Source: Herpetospermum pedunculosum (lineage: Eukaryota > Streptophyta > Magnoliopsida > Cucurbitales > Cucurbitaceae). Taken from it: a DNA stretch of 64,000 bases. The notes under the pieces were generated by a model. It was not told the DNA's origin and did no database searches. It saw only the letters and a list, made by a program, of their open reading frames with translations. The first letter of the stretch is position 1, and each line of letters opens with the position of its first letter. Below are positions 40,994 through 50,748 of this stretch, piece by piece. The stretch is from contig CM051523.1 in NCBI GenBank assembly GCA_028017165.1, positions 53,596,555 to 53,660,554 on the forward strand, in the 5' to 3' direction. Both the position numbers and the translations under genes were made by a program.

Positions 40994-41934
40994 ATCTTAA
41001 GGTGGGGGGTGGAGTTTGTTGATACATAGAGATGAGACTTCTTAGTAGTTGTCGAGCATATGTGTACTCTGGCTGTTAGATTAGAATCTGAATGCATGTG
41101 TCCGATGAGGACGGTCTGTGATTTGCTTGTGAACACTCCGTATTTGCATGATTCGAAAATTTGACGATGTATGCACATGTTTTGAGCCTATTTTAAAATT
41201 TTTTCTGTTATTTCCCTACATTCACTGAGCACATAGCACTCTTATTCTCAGCTCTGTAGGTCTAGAATAGTCTTATTGTGTCTGAAACCTTGTTGTCACT
41301 CCGAAAGGTACCATTAGGGAGGCTTGATGTGTAGAATTAGTAATGAGTCATTTGTGTATAGCGAAGCTATTGCCTAAAAAAAAAGTGTTAGCTTGAAAAA
41401 TAAAACCTCCAGAGTTGCTCCTCCTTCTTGTGTTGCCCGTGTAACCAGGGGCGATCGTGTAACCCACGGTTGTCACTGCATGAAAGGGGAACTAATGGAA
41501 GTGAGCAATGGTCCTTAAAAACGTGAAGCTAAAATTTGGCTTGACGTGTCAGGCTCTCTAGGAGAAAAATAAAAAAAAAAAGTTGTTCAAAAGAAAAGAA
41601 AATGAGTACAAGTACTCAAAGAAAAGAATAAAAATTAGGCCTTATGTTTTGTTGCTATTCCTATCACTTAAAGCCGTTAGACTGTTCTTATCGCCATAAG
41701 TAGGGGGAAAACGAGTCATAGGACTATATAAGGTTATTCCGGGCTTGCGTGAGCTAGGTTGAGAGGTGCTAAGCACACACACACGTAAGGGAATAGGAGT
41801 TTAAATTTTGAAATGATTTCAACGTTTGCATGCTTTTGATGGTTTTTGAATTTACTACAAGTACCTTGTTTCACAAGCATTGAGATTAGAGTCCAAGCAT
41901 GCATTTGATTCTTTGGAGATTATTTAGAGTATAC

Positions 41935-41954
41935 CTTGCTCGGGGACTAGCAAG
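41935..41954 (+). other. Terminal stem-loop of C-1
   Basis: CTTGCT, C-T mismatch, G-C pair closing GGGA, AGCAAG. Confidence 0.55.
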
Positions 41955-41958
41955 ATTT

Positions 41959-41973
41959 AGGTCGGGGGTATTT
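41959..41973 (+). other. Polypurine tract of C-1
   Basis: AGGTCGGGGGTATTT abutting the 3' LTR; less purine-pure than in the other families. Confidence 0.8.
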
Positions 41974-43733
41974 TGATAGCTCCAAAATAGAGCTATCTTA
42001 ATGTCCCTAATTCTAGCTAAAACCATGATTTATATTGATTAAAATGCTTCCTTGTAGGTGATTTCATGGTGAAGAGCTCGAGAAGTCCATTGATGATTTT
42101 CGGGGCTAAAAAGGTCATTTAACATGTTTCGGGAAGTGTTCGGGTCAAAACGATAGGCCAAACGGAGCTCGGGAGCCAAAACGACCCAAAAGTGGGCTAA
42201 GAGCCGAGAGGGCAGCGCCCAGGCGCCGGCGCCCAGCGCCCAGGCGCCCAACGAACGCAGCACGCGCGCGCGCCCGCGCGCGCCGCTCGCAAGCACCGCA
42301 CGCCCGCGCCCAGACGGCCAGACGCGCGCGCGCCGCCTCGCCTCATGCCCGCGCGCCAGCCCGCTCCGCCTCGCCCATGTCCGCGCGCGCCGCTCGCAAG
42401 CACCGCGCGCCCGCGCGCACCCACGCCCGTGTCCGCCTCGCCCATGTCCGCCCACGCCCGCGCGCCCACGCCCGTGTCCGCCTCGCCGTGTCCGCGCGCG
42501 ACAGCGTCGAGACGCTGGCCGAGCGTCTCGACGCTCCGAACTCTGAAGCGTGCATTTGAAGATCCACCCGAGAGCAAGCGTCGAGCGCAAGCGTCTCGAC
42601 GCTCGCTCGACGCCGCGCGCGCGTCTCGACGCCGCGCAGCGTCTCGACGCCGCCCCGCGCGCGCGCGCCTGCCAACTTAGGGCACAGCGTCGAGACGCTG
42701 GCCTAGCGTCTCGACGCTACGAGCTTAAAAGGCGTGAAAGTTGCAGATTTGCAGCCACTTTTCAATCCTCCATCTTCTCCAAGCTTCTCCTCTCGGTTCC
42801 AAGACGATTTTTCCACCATTTTTGTACTTCTTCTCCTTCTTGTGCATGATTCCAAGCACTTCCATGGTGGATTGGAGTAATCCAACCTCCATGGAAGGCT
42901 AAACCAAGGTATGTGCTTGATTTTGAGTATGGGTTTGTAAATTATGGATGTTTGGGGAGATTTTCCCCTTTGTGAATGTTAAGACAATTGGCTTGTTTAT
43001 GCATCTTCTTGCTTGTTCTTCATCAAATTCTAGCATGTGTAGCTAAATTTGATTGACGCTCTAATTCTTATGCATGATAGAGGGCTAAAGGTTGGGACGT
43101 ATAATTGCCCATACCGCTAGGTAGCACGGGTCTAAGCATGGCTAATTAGTTCGGCCCAAAGTGACATTGGTAAACTGAATTAATTAACGTTTTCATGTTA
43201 GGCTTAAGGCAAGAGAGAAACCGGATTAGTCTTAGGATTAGGCCGTCGCAATGTTCCCGTCACTAGCACGTAATCGATTTAGGGGTCGCTACCTTGGATA
43301 GATTATTGGCTAAGTTTAATTAGAATTGCACGCTTCTAATTAATTCCTTGGGTCATTTGAGTTAGGAATAACCAAATGAATTGTGTGCATGAATTAGCTA
43401 ACGCGTAAACCGTATCAATGATCCGAACATCCATAACGAGCAAGTCCACTTCTCGAAGTTGAGCACAACCGTTTAATTTTTGCACGTTATCATTTAATTT
43501 TCCGTTAGCATAATTAGGAGCTCCCTTCCCCCAAAACCAAATTACTATTCTTTGATTTGTGCATTCTTTTATTTCTTGCAAATTAGACTTAGTTAGATTA
43601 AATTTCTTATTTCCCTGTGGATCGACCCCGTTGCCACTTAGCTACAAATAGCTCGGTGTATTCGGGTTTATAAATTGTATTTTGGCAAGCCTCGACAGCT
43701 TGAATTTGGAGTACCCCAAAAGTACCTCTACCA
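41974..43733 (+). repeat. 3' LTR of C-1
   Basis: 1,760 bp. Compared with the 5' LTR the GC-rich tract is shorter and rearranged, while 18 extra bases appear near 43489-43506. The rest is nearly identical, so the low-complexity tract changes length faster than the LTR as a whole. Confidence 0.94.
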
Positions 43734-43738
43734 TATAG

Positions 43739-43875
43739 CCGTTGGGATTTATCCGTTTTCTTTATATCCGTTAGAAGGCGCGTTGATCTGTACGATTCTC
43801 CCATTCTCTGAACTCCAAGAAAGCTTCGATTCTCTTCATCTGTGATTCTTCTCTCCAAACCTCCACGATTCAAAA
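43739..43875 (+). other. A-1 pol-aORF spacer, right part
   Basis: Continues 36033-36348 after C-1; ends in the pyrimidine-rich leader directly upstream of aORF. Confidence 0.7.
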
Positions 43876-45710
43876 ATGGTACTCACGAGGGCTGAAAGAT
43901 CTGCGGCCAAGAAAAGGGCCGATGACGCTGAAACGGCTGCGTGAGAAGCACTGGTTGCCTTGGCTGATGCTGAAGCTGCGCGTACCGAACGCCTGCCGAA
44001 ACTGCCTGTCCACAAGAATAAGTGGAAGGTAGTTACAGAGATACCTGCTGGACCTTCTGAACCAGCAGGCACACCCAAGAAGCGACGATGGAGTATGGCG
44101 GTGGCCGAGGAAGAAATCAAGAATAAGACTCCCTCTTTGGAGAGTCAAGAACAAAGCCAGCCATCCCTCGAGTCAGCCGAGCGCAGCCTTTCACCAGCCC
44201 CACCAGCACAGAGCCCTGAGCTCTCCTCATCACCGCCAGCGCAGAGCCCTGAGCAGCCGTCTTCACCACAGAGTTCTGCACAGACACCTACAGCAGAGCA
44301 AAGAACCACGCCGTCGCACACTTCCCCACGGCCTGACCCTGAATTCCCATATGGGGAGTACCAAGAATCAACGCAGGGCAGTGGGGAAGGTGAGGAAGAC
44401 GAGGTTTTCTCTCCGTTGAGGGAAGCCAATCCTGAGAGTCCTGCGCAGAAGGATGATTCCATGGAGGAGACACTGGGGGCGTGCCTCCAGCAGATCACCA
44501 TCGAGGCAAAGCTCAAGAAGAAGAAGAAGGCCAAGATTCTCAAGGCCAAGCGGTCCAAGAAGCTGAAAAAGAAGAAGGCCAAGAGGGCGCCTTCATCAGA
44601 AAAGGAGAGCACTGAGCCATCGCTCAAGAGACTCAAGGTTGAGGCTGCGGAGTCAGCCAAACCAGCAGACAAAGGGAAGGCCAAGCTTTACCCTGAAGAT
44701 GAGCCTCAGTCAGTGAGGTATGTGTCCTCTGACGCTGAGTCCAGGGGTATTGAATCACAGCTGCATGAGAAAGAGGGAGTTGCTGCATGAGAAAGAGGCT
44801 CCATGAGTAAAGCTTCCTCGACAGACCTGCTGACCTGCCGCAATTCTTGCGCACAGGCATTGTGAATCACAGCTGGGAGGAGTTGTGCAGGCCACCCAAT
44901 CCGGCTTACACGAGTATGGTATACGACTTCTACGCCAACCTGCGAAACTCTGAGGAGGGGCTGTCTGTGGTTAGGGGAGTAGAAGTGGACTACTCAGCAA
45001 AAGCCATCAACGAAGCCTATGGCCTCAAGGGCCAAAAACATACTGACTATGCGAGGATCGTTGATGAGCCTACTGAGGCAGTCCTGGAGGAGGCCATTCG
45101 AACCATTGGCCAGCCTGAAGCATCCTGGACCGTGTCACGCAATGGAAGGCACACTCTCATGAGTGCCAACCTCACAGCTAAGGCGGCTGTATGGTTTGCA
45201 TTTGTAAGGAGGAAGCTGTCCCCCGTGACTCATGAGACCACCATCAACCAGAGCAGATCGCTGCTGGTCTATGCCATCATGCGAGGTCTCACGGTCAACG
45301 TAGGTGAAATCATGTCAGCCGCCATTGCTGAGTGCGCGAAGAAAGGTAAGGGACCATTGTTTTTCCCTAATACCATAACTAAACTCTGTTTGCTTGCAGG
45401 GGTTCCCATTGAGCGAATGGAGCAGCAGATGGCTTACACGGGCCACTTGGAGCTGCCTGCTGGCTTAAGGCTGAAGAGGAAGGGGAACATGGAGTTCGAA
45501 CTGGATAGGTTGGCTGCTGATCAGTCACTGTCCATGGCTTGCCTGATGGATATGCAGAAGAGGATGGCTCAATGGGCCACTTACGCGCAGGCACGGGACA
45601 AGGAAGTTGCAGACCAACTTGGGTGCATCTTCCTTGACTTCCCCACGAATCTCCTGAATCCATGGGTGCCTCCACGACCACGACAACCTGATGAGGATGA
45701 AGACATTTGA
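43876..45710 (+). pseudogene. A-1 accessory ORF, broken
   Basis: Starts MVLTRAERSAAKKR at 43876. A TGA at 43942-43944 replaces an Arg codon after 22 codons. The frame then runs through the Ser/Pro-rich region and the Lys-rich run (KLKKKKKAKILKAKRSKKLKKKKAKR) to 44757, where about 60 bases are scrambled (CTGCATGAGAAAGAG occurs twice) and the frame is lost. The conserved C-terminal domain resumes from about 44847 (GIVNHSWEELCRPPNPAYTSMVYDF) and is open to the TGA at 45708-45710. The product family is as for A-2. Confidence 0.88.
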
Positions 45711-45977
45711 GTGCTGGTTTGAATTGCACTGAAGGGAGTATTGCTGTTCCCTTAGAAAAAAAAAACAAAATCTGCTTTCTAATAGACCATGTGAATTATG
45801 CTGTTTTTAGTACAATTTTGATCTGTTTTAGTTGCTTAGTTTTATGTTTTTAAATTGCTTAGTATAGCCTGCTGCTAGCTGATTAGGTAGGATAGTTTAG
45901 GTTTCTTTTTGTTGAGCTTGAACGACTGGATAAAGCATGCTTAGGGGCCTTAGTAACTGATATATCTGCCCTGACTT

Positions 45978-46007
45978 GATTGCGAAATAATTGCGGTACC
46001 CGCAATT
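45978..46007 (+). repeat. Half-site motif, A-1 3' region
   Basis: GATTGCG, AAAT, AATTGCG, GTACC, CGCAATT. Confidence 0.85.
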
Positions 46008-46336
46008 TTTATTACTGAAAGCATGTTTTGGACTGTCTGCTTAGCTAGGCTGTGATCTGTTTAAATTCTATCTTTTGCTGCTATCATGACTACCTTATAT
46101 AGCTTATCTAAATGCATGCTGGATGAGTGTCATAGGACACCCTTTGATAGTTTAAATTAACCTCTAAATAGCTCAGCATGCATAGCTGTAAGTCCTTGCC
46201 TGTCTGTTTTTCAAATTCCTGCTGCTGTGATATTTTCTTTTAGAATGTTCTGTCTATGCCTAGGGCTTTTAGATTCTCTTTGTTTTACCTTAGACTAGAT
46301 GCTTCTAGGATAGTTTGGGGGTGTGCCACCTCAGAC

Positions 46337-46356
46337 ACTCATTGGGGACAATGAGT
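46337..46356 (+). other. CATTG stem-loop of A-1
   Basis: ACTCATTG / GGGA / CAATGAGT, 8-bp stem, with AGTTTGGGGG tracts on both sides. Confidence 0.75.
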
Positions 46357-47116
46357 AGTTGAAGTTTGGGGGAGGCCACCCTAAGCCTAGGAACATTCCT
46401 CTCTCCCTTAAAACATAAGCATTCTTCTTCTCCTTGACAAAAATAATGAACTGAAAAAAAAAAAAAAATGAAAAATAGAATAAGGAGGGGAGTCTCTCTT
46501 AGGTTGCTGAGTAATCAGTGCCAAGTGTGTAACCCACAAGTGGCATTGCATCAAAAGGCAACCAAAGGAAAGGCTCCACCTGAGAAAGAAAAAAAGGAAA
46601 AAGTAGGGAGGAAGAATGTATACCTAGGAGTTGCAACTTTGTGGCTTAGATGTCCTATTTAAAAAAGAACTCTGATCCTCAATTAGCTAAGCACAAAGTT
46701 GTAGCTTGTAGGGTTGTTTAGGGAGATGAGTGTATATCCAATGTAGTGATGTCAGGGTTTAGGTTGTTCTCTAAAAAGTACTACTGTTACCATTAATACT
46801 AAGACTGTCATGACTCTAAGGAATCCTAGGTAGCTCATAAATATAAACTAGAAGCATGTACTGAGTCTGGGGTAAAGCTAGGTAGAATTTGAAACCTTAG
46901 GGATAGTAGCATGATATGATAAAAGCAGGTAGATCAGTTGTAGGGAGTTAATAAAAGCAGTAGGAGTTTTAGGCATGCGAAATCAGAAGAAGCTAGATAA
47001 GAGGGTAGTTTTAAGCTTAGAAGTGTGTCACAGGACAGCACTGCTATAGATGAGAATATAGGGGAGTCAGTAAGTGGTTAAAGAAGAAGAAGCAGCAGCC
47101 TAGGAAAGTCCTTAGA

Positions 47117-47134
47117 TTGCTCGAGGACAAGCAA
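47117..47134 (+). other. Terminal stem-loop of A-1
   Basis: TTGCT, C-A mismatch, G-C pair closing AGGA, AGCAA. Confidence 0.55.
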
Positions 47135-47140
47135 AACCTT

Positions 47141-47153
47141 AAGTTTGGGGGTG
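47141..47153 (+). other. Polypurine tract of A-1
   Basis: AAGTTTGGGGGTG abutting the 3' LTR at 47154. Confidence 0.88.
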
Positions 47154-47345
47154 TGTTACGTCTCCAAAAGTGACATTTTTAGGACTTAATTAGCTTAGAA
47201 AGATGTTCACTCTTAGGTGTTTTTTATAGCATTTAGCCTAAACCTATGCTTAAATATGAGAATTAGAAGAAGGTAGCTAAATTAGGACTTATGTACAATA
47301 GGAAAGAAAAGGGTTGAAAACCGAAGGAAAAGAATGAAAAAACTG

Positions 47346-47386
47346 CATTGAGACAGCATTGCGAAAACATGGCGGACACCGCAATG
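47346..47386 (+). repeat. Half-site motif, A-1 3' LTR, outer site
   Basis: CATTGAG, ACAG, CATTGCG, AAAA, CATGGCG, GACAC, CGCAATG; spacing exact, two half-sites mutated. Confidence 0.8.
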
Positions 47387-47529
47387 TTTCAAGTGAAAAC
47401 CGTAAGTTGACTGATCTTTTTCTGTTAATTTCCGTTATTTCAGGGATTCGTTCTTTCTCCTCCATCCATTCTGAAGTACGACGTTGAAGATTGATGGTTC
47501 TCCTTGGCCCAAATGCACCTGCAGATTAC

Positions 47530-47537
47530 TATAAATA
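47530..47537 (+). promoter_or_regulatory. TATA box in the A-1 3' LTR
   Basis: TATAAATA followed by GGGGTCAAAGTCG, at the position conserved in all family-A LTRs. Expected start of transcription is about 30 bases downstream. Confidence 0.65.
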
Positions 47538-48510
47538 GGGGTCAAAGTCGAGGGTTCAAACATCATCCGAAAGCGTAGAAGTCTTCTCGCAGTCCATCTT
47601 TTCTCCTGTTTTCCTTTGCCGTCTGCTGGTTTGCGAAGCTCAGCTGTTGGAATCGATAATCTGATAGGAAGGAGAGGAGATTCTTCTTCTCTCCCGATTG
47701 GATTCATCCAAGCAAGGCTGACCTTTCTCATCCTTCATTCGAGGCGGCTGCAACGAGACATTCGAGCTTGTTTTACTGCTTTTTGCTCTTCATTTCCATT
47801 TTCCAGCTTTGTCTTGTTGCTGTTTCTTTTCTAGAAGCTAGATTAGACTATTTCGTTGTGTTCTGTCTTCCTGCTATTTGCTTTAAAGCTTTCCTTTGTT
47901 AGTCAAACAATCAAGTAATCAAATCTCAATTCTTCATTTCACAGTTTCTTGCCTTTACATTCTACTGCTTTCCCTTACTGTTTTGTCTTTAAAGTCCTTC
48001 TAAGCATGTCTACTTCTTCTCTTACTTCTGTTCTGTCTACATCCATGAGTAGCTAAATCACTTAGGGGCATGCTAATGACAACACTTTAGGCTAAAAAAC
48101 GTGAACCAAGCATGTAGGATAGCTCTCGAAGCATTGATTGTATGTAAGCTTCATCCCACGGGCAATTTCGATTGGCCATCCATTTTGTCCAAAGAACTCC
48201 TAACCTCTGGAAGGAGTAAGAGTTCAGAGTCATACTATCATGCTAGCCTTTCAAGGTAACCAGGAAACGACCTAGGAATAGGCGTTTCCCTAGTACAAAC
48301 CATATTTTTCTGCCTTAACAAGATGCTTAAGACCTTACTTGGACATGAGTAAACTAAAGAATCTAATGCATGAAATCGGAAGATACATGAGAATGAGATA
48401 GTTTGATGCATAGTGAGTTGATCCAATGCTTGAGAATCGTATGAAAAAGCCTATAGGAGAGTCGTTAGTAGCCCTTAATTCATCACTTTACACACTTTCG
48501 CTGTTATTTG

Positions 48511-48540
48511 AATTGCGATAGAATTGCTGTCTCCGCAATT
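48511..48540 (+). repeat. Half-site motif, A-1 3' LTR, inner site
   Basis: AATTGCG, ATAG, AATTGCT, GTCTC, CGCAATT. Confidence 0.8.
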
Positions 48541-48868
48541 CTGCTTAAGTTACAATTCTGTCTAGCTGTCTTTGCCTTCATTTATTAATCTCGTCTCTTT
48601 TCATTTGAGTTTAGCTTTGACTTGCATTTGTTTATGTTGCTACCCTCTACGTATTCAGTAGGAAATAGACAATTTAAAACCAATTCTACCCCATCAAATC
48701 CACCCCTTCTTTCTTAACTTTACACTTCATGAATAGCTTATAATAAATCTCTGTGGGAAAACGAATGAAATATACTTACTACTTGCTATAAGACCATGTA
48801 TGCTTGCATGTTCTGAGTGCTCTCTCTACCTTATTGCTTATTTATTTTAACACATTCAGCACGCAACA

Positions 48869-50351
48869 TATGCTGAAAAAGATCGTTGGAGGAACCCGCG
48901 AGGCGGAGGAGGTCAACGCGATCGGGGGGTACGCTTCCAACCCAAGGAAGTACGACCCATATTCCAACACGTATAACCCCGATTGACGCGACCATCCAAA
49001 CTTTAGCTATGGGAACAGGGAAGGACAATCTCGCTTCCAAGGCCAGTCCCAGGATAGGCCTCATTCTTCCACTCAGGCTCAAGCCTCGAGCTCCTCCAGC
49101 TCACTTGAAGAAATGGTAAGGACCATTGTGACGAGCACCAGCCAGTTTCAAAAGGAAGCTCGAGAAGAGCTTAATTCTCACAAGGTCGAGCTGCAGAATC
49201 TGAACAAGCAGCTGACACAAATGGCGGTGTCTATCAGTAAGATCGAGAGCAAGAGCTCAGAGAAGCTTCCTTCCCAAACTACAGTCAACTCATGTGAAAA
49301 CGTGAGTGCCATTAAGCTGCGGAGTGGGAAATCACTTTCCACTAGAGCTTTGAAGGAAGCTACGGACAGCCTGAACAAGTCCGCCCCGCCTGCTCCAGAG
49401 ATTCAGAATGAGAAAAGAGATGAGAAGGTCAGTGTACCTGAGGATGTTGCCAGAGCACCATTCCCGAGTAGGCTTGCGAAGCCTACTTTGGAATCCGATG
49501 ATGAGGAGGTCGTTCGAACCTTCCAAAAAATGATGGTAAATATCCCGCTCCTAGAGGCAGTCAGTCAAGTGCCCAAGTATGCGAAATTCTTAAGGAGCTG
49601 GTGCACTACGAAAAGAAAGTCCAGGGGGACTGAGACGAGAAAAGAGAACGTTTCTGCTATACTCCCAGGTACGTTGCCTGCCAAGTGCAACGATCCAGGT
49701 ACCTTTACTATTCCTTGCACTATAGGTAGTAAAGTCGTTCATAATGCCATGTTAAACTTAGGAGCCTCTGTGAATGTTATGTCTTATGCACTGTTTCATG
49801 AACTGAATTTAAATGAATTGCATGAGTGTAACGTGTCTGTCCAGTTGGCTAATGGGTCAAGCATATGTCCTAGGGGGAAAGTAGAGGATGTTCTAGTTAG
49901 AGTTGGGGATATGATGTTCCCCGCTGATTTCCTTGTTTTAGACATGAATGAGAAGTCATCGCATGCCTCGTCCTCTATGTTGTGAGGACGCCCTTTTCTT
50001 AAGACCGCTAGGGTCAAAATCGATGTGTTTAAGGGCGTCGTTTCATTAGAGTTTGATGATATTTTGCATGAGTTTTCATTATTTGATGGGAAATCTGCTG
50101 CGAATATTTCTGTTGTGATTGAGCATGACGAGAATGGGAGTCTACCCTCGCGCTTGAGGGATGGTTCCCATGTCTCAGTTACAAAATCTGATTTGAATTT
50201 GTTTGATGATAATGCTGAGTTTTGCACTAAGTATTCTGATATTCACGTGCTTGAGGCACGAAGAGTGCAAATGGTTTCAAATTTTGAATGCAGGAAAAGT
50301 GTGGACGTGGACAAGTCTGGATCGTCCCCCGCACTTACAGACTATGGATGA
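48869..50351 (+). pseudogene. gag: B-2 gag-protease, 3' part, degenerate
   Basis: Family-B gag from the MLKKIVGG region to the terminal TDYG. A TGA at 48984-48986 replaces the Trp of NPGWRDHP and a second TGA at 49983-49985 lies in the SSMLLGRPF motif. In the protease the active-site Asp codon GAC is AAC (MLNLGAS), which would abolish catalysis even without the stops. Otherwise closely colinear with B-1 28411-29742. The 5' part was separated by the A-1 insertion. Confidence 0.9.
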
Positions 50352-50748
50352 GTCCGTGGAGAGAATTCAGTCGAGCAAACGACTTTAAAAATTCTGCGCT
50401 TCTCGGAGGCACCCGAGCGATGGACTGTTTTTATGCTTTAGTTTAGTTTAGTTGCTTTTTAGATTAACTTAGTTTTAATTAGCTTGCTGTTTTTTTTTTT
50501 TTTTGTAGGAATCGAGGAAGAGAAGACAATTTTGGGCTCTGATGCTTTTGTGCGCCGCTTCCTCGCCCTCGCCAGCTTCACAAAGAGTCAGGGAAGTGTA
50601 CTTCTTCTTCCCTTTTACTTTGTATATCTGACTGGATGGCATTGGGGACAATGCCATATTTTGAAGTTGGGGGTGGAGTTGGTCTGATGGATACGCATGT
50701 GTAGTTTGTTGAGAAGTGTTGCAATGATATTGAAGTGCTTGGGACTCT
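50352..50748 (+). other. B-2 3' non-coding region, start
   Basis: As in B-1: pyrimidine tract, CATTG stem-loop at 50636-50657 followed by GAAGTTGGGGGTGG. Cut by A-4 at 50749. Confidence 0.8.
50636..50657 (+). other. CATTG stem-loop of B-2
   Basis: ATGGCATTG / GGGA / CAATGCCAT, 9-bp stem; outermost pair A-T against T-A in B-1. Confidence 0.75.

Larger units (their letters stand above)
40697..41973 (+). other. C-1 3' non-coding region
   Basis: 1.28 kb. Begins with a stretch nearly identical to family B (GAATACAGTCGAGCAA, CTTCTCGGAGGCACCCGAG), then the CATTG stem-loop (40974-40993), the shared conserved blocks, and the terminal stem-loop (41935-41954) with polypurine tract. Confidence 0.8.
36349..43733 (+). 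mobile_element. C-1, family C gag-protease retrotransposon
   Basis: A 7,385-bp element with LTRs at 36349-38130 (1,782 bp) and 41974-43733 (1,760 bp), TG...CA ends and target duplication TATAG (36344-36348 and 43734-43738). PBS follows the 5' LTR, a polypurine tract precedes the 3' LTR. It encodes only gag and protease and lacks RT and integrase. LTR length difference lies mainly in a GC-rich low-complexity stretch and an 18-bp duplication near 43489-43506. It is inserted in the pol-aORF spacer of A-1, one base beyond a copy of the family-A half-site motif. Its LTRs share blocks with family B, so the two families are related. Confidence 0.96.
45711..47153 (+). other. A-1 3' non-coding region
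   Basis: 1.44 kb, colinear with that of the other family-A copies: half-site motif 45978-46007, the CCTTATATA element 46093-46101, stem-loop 46337-46356 between two AAGTTTGGGGG tracts, an A-run near 46455-46468, terminal stem-loop 47117-47134 and polypurine tract. Confidence 0.8.
1..48868 (+). mobile_element. A-1, family A Athila-like retrotransposon, interrupted, left part off window
   Basis: Sense strand is plus. Visible pieces are 1-44 (protease), 32569-36348 (rest of protease, RT, RNase H, integrase and spacer), 43739-47153 (accessory ORF and 3' region) and the 3' LTR at 47154-48868. The protease codons at 1-44 join in frame to 32569 once B-1 and one AAACC repeat are removed; the spacer joins at 36348/43739 once C-1 and one TATAG repeat are removed. 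It sits inside the gag gene of B-2: sequence from 48869 on is family-B gag. Its 5' LTR and gag lie before the window, so its target-site duplication cannot be confirmed. Coding capacity is broken by nonsense codons in pol and aORF. Confidence 0.93.
47154..48868 (+). repeat. 3' LTR of A-1
   Basis: 1,715 bp, starts TGTTACGTCTCC and ends AGCACGCAACA. More diverged from A-2 and A-3 than these are from each other. Contains a TATA box (47530-47537) and two half-site motifs (47346-47386, 48511-48540). Confidence 0.93.
48869..50748 (+). mobile_element. B-2, fragment of a family B element (outermost host)
   Basis: Begins directly at the 3' end of A-1 in the middle of a family-B gag gene and runs through protease into the 3' non-coding region, where A-4 interrupts it at 50749 (left flank ACTCT at 50744-50748). 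Its upstream half lies left of the window and its remainder beyond base 64000. Compared with B-1 it has nonsense codons and a changed protease active site, so it is an old copy. It is the outermost layer of the nest. Confidence 0.92.
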
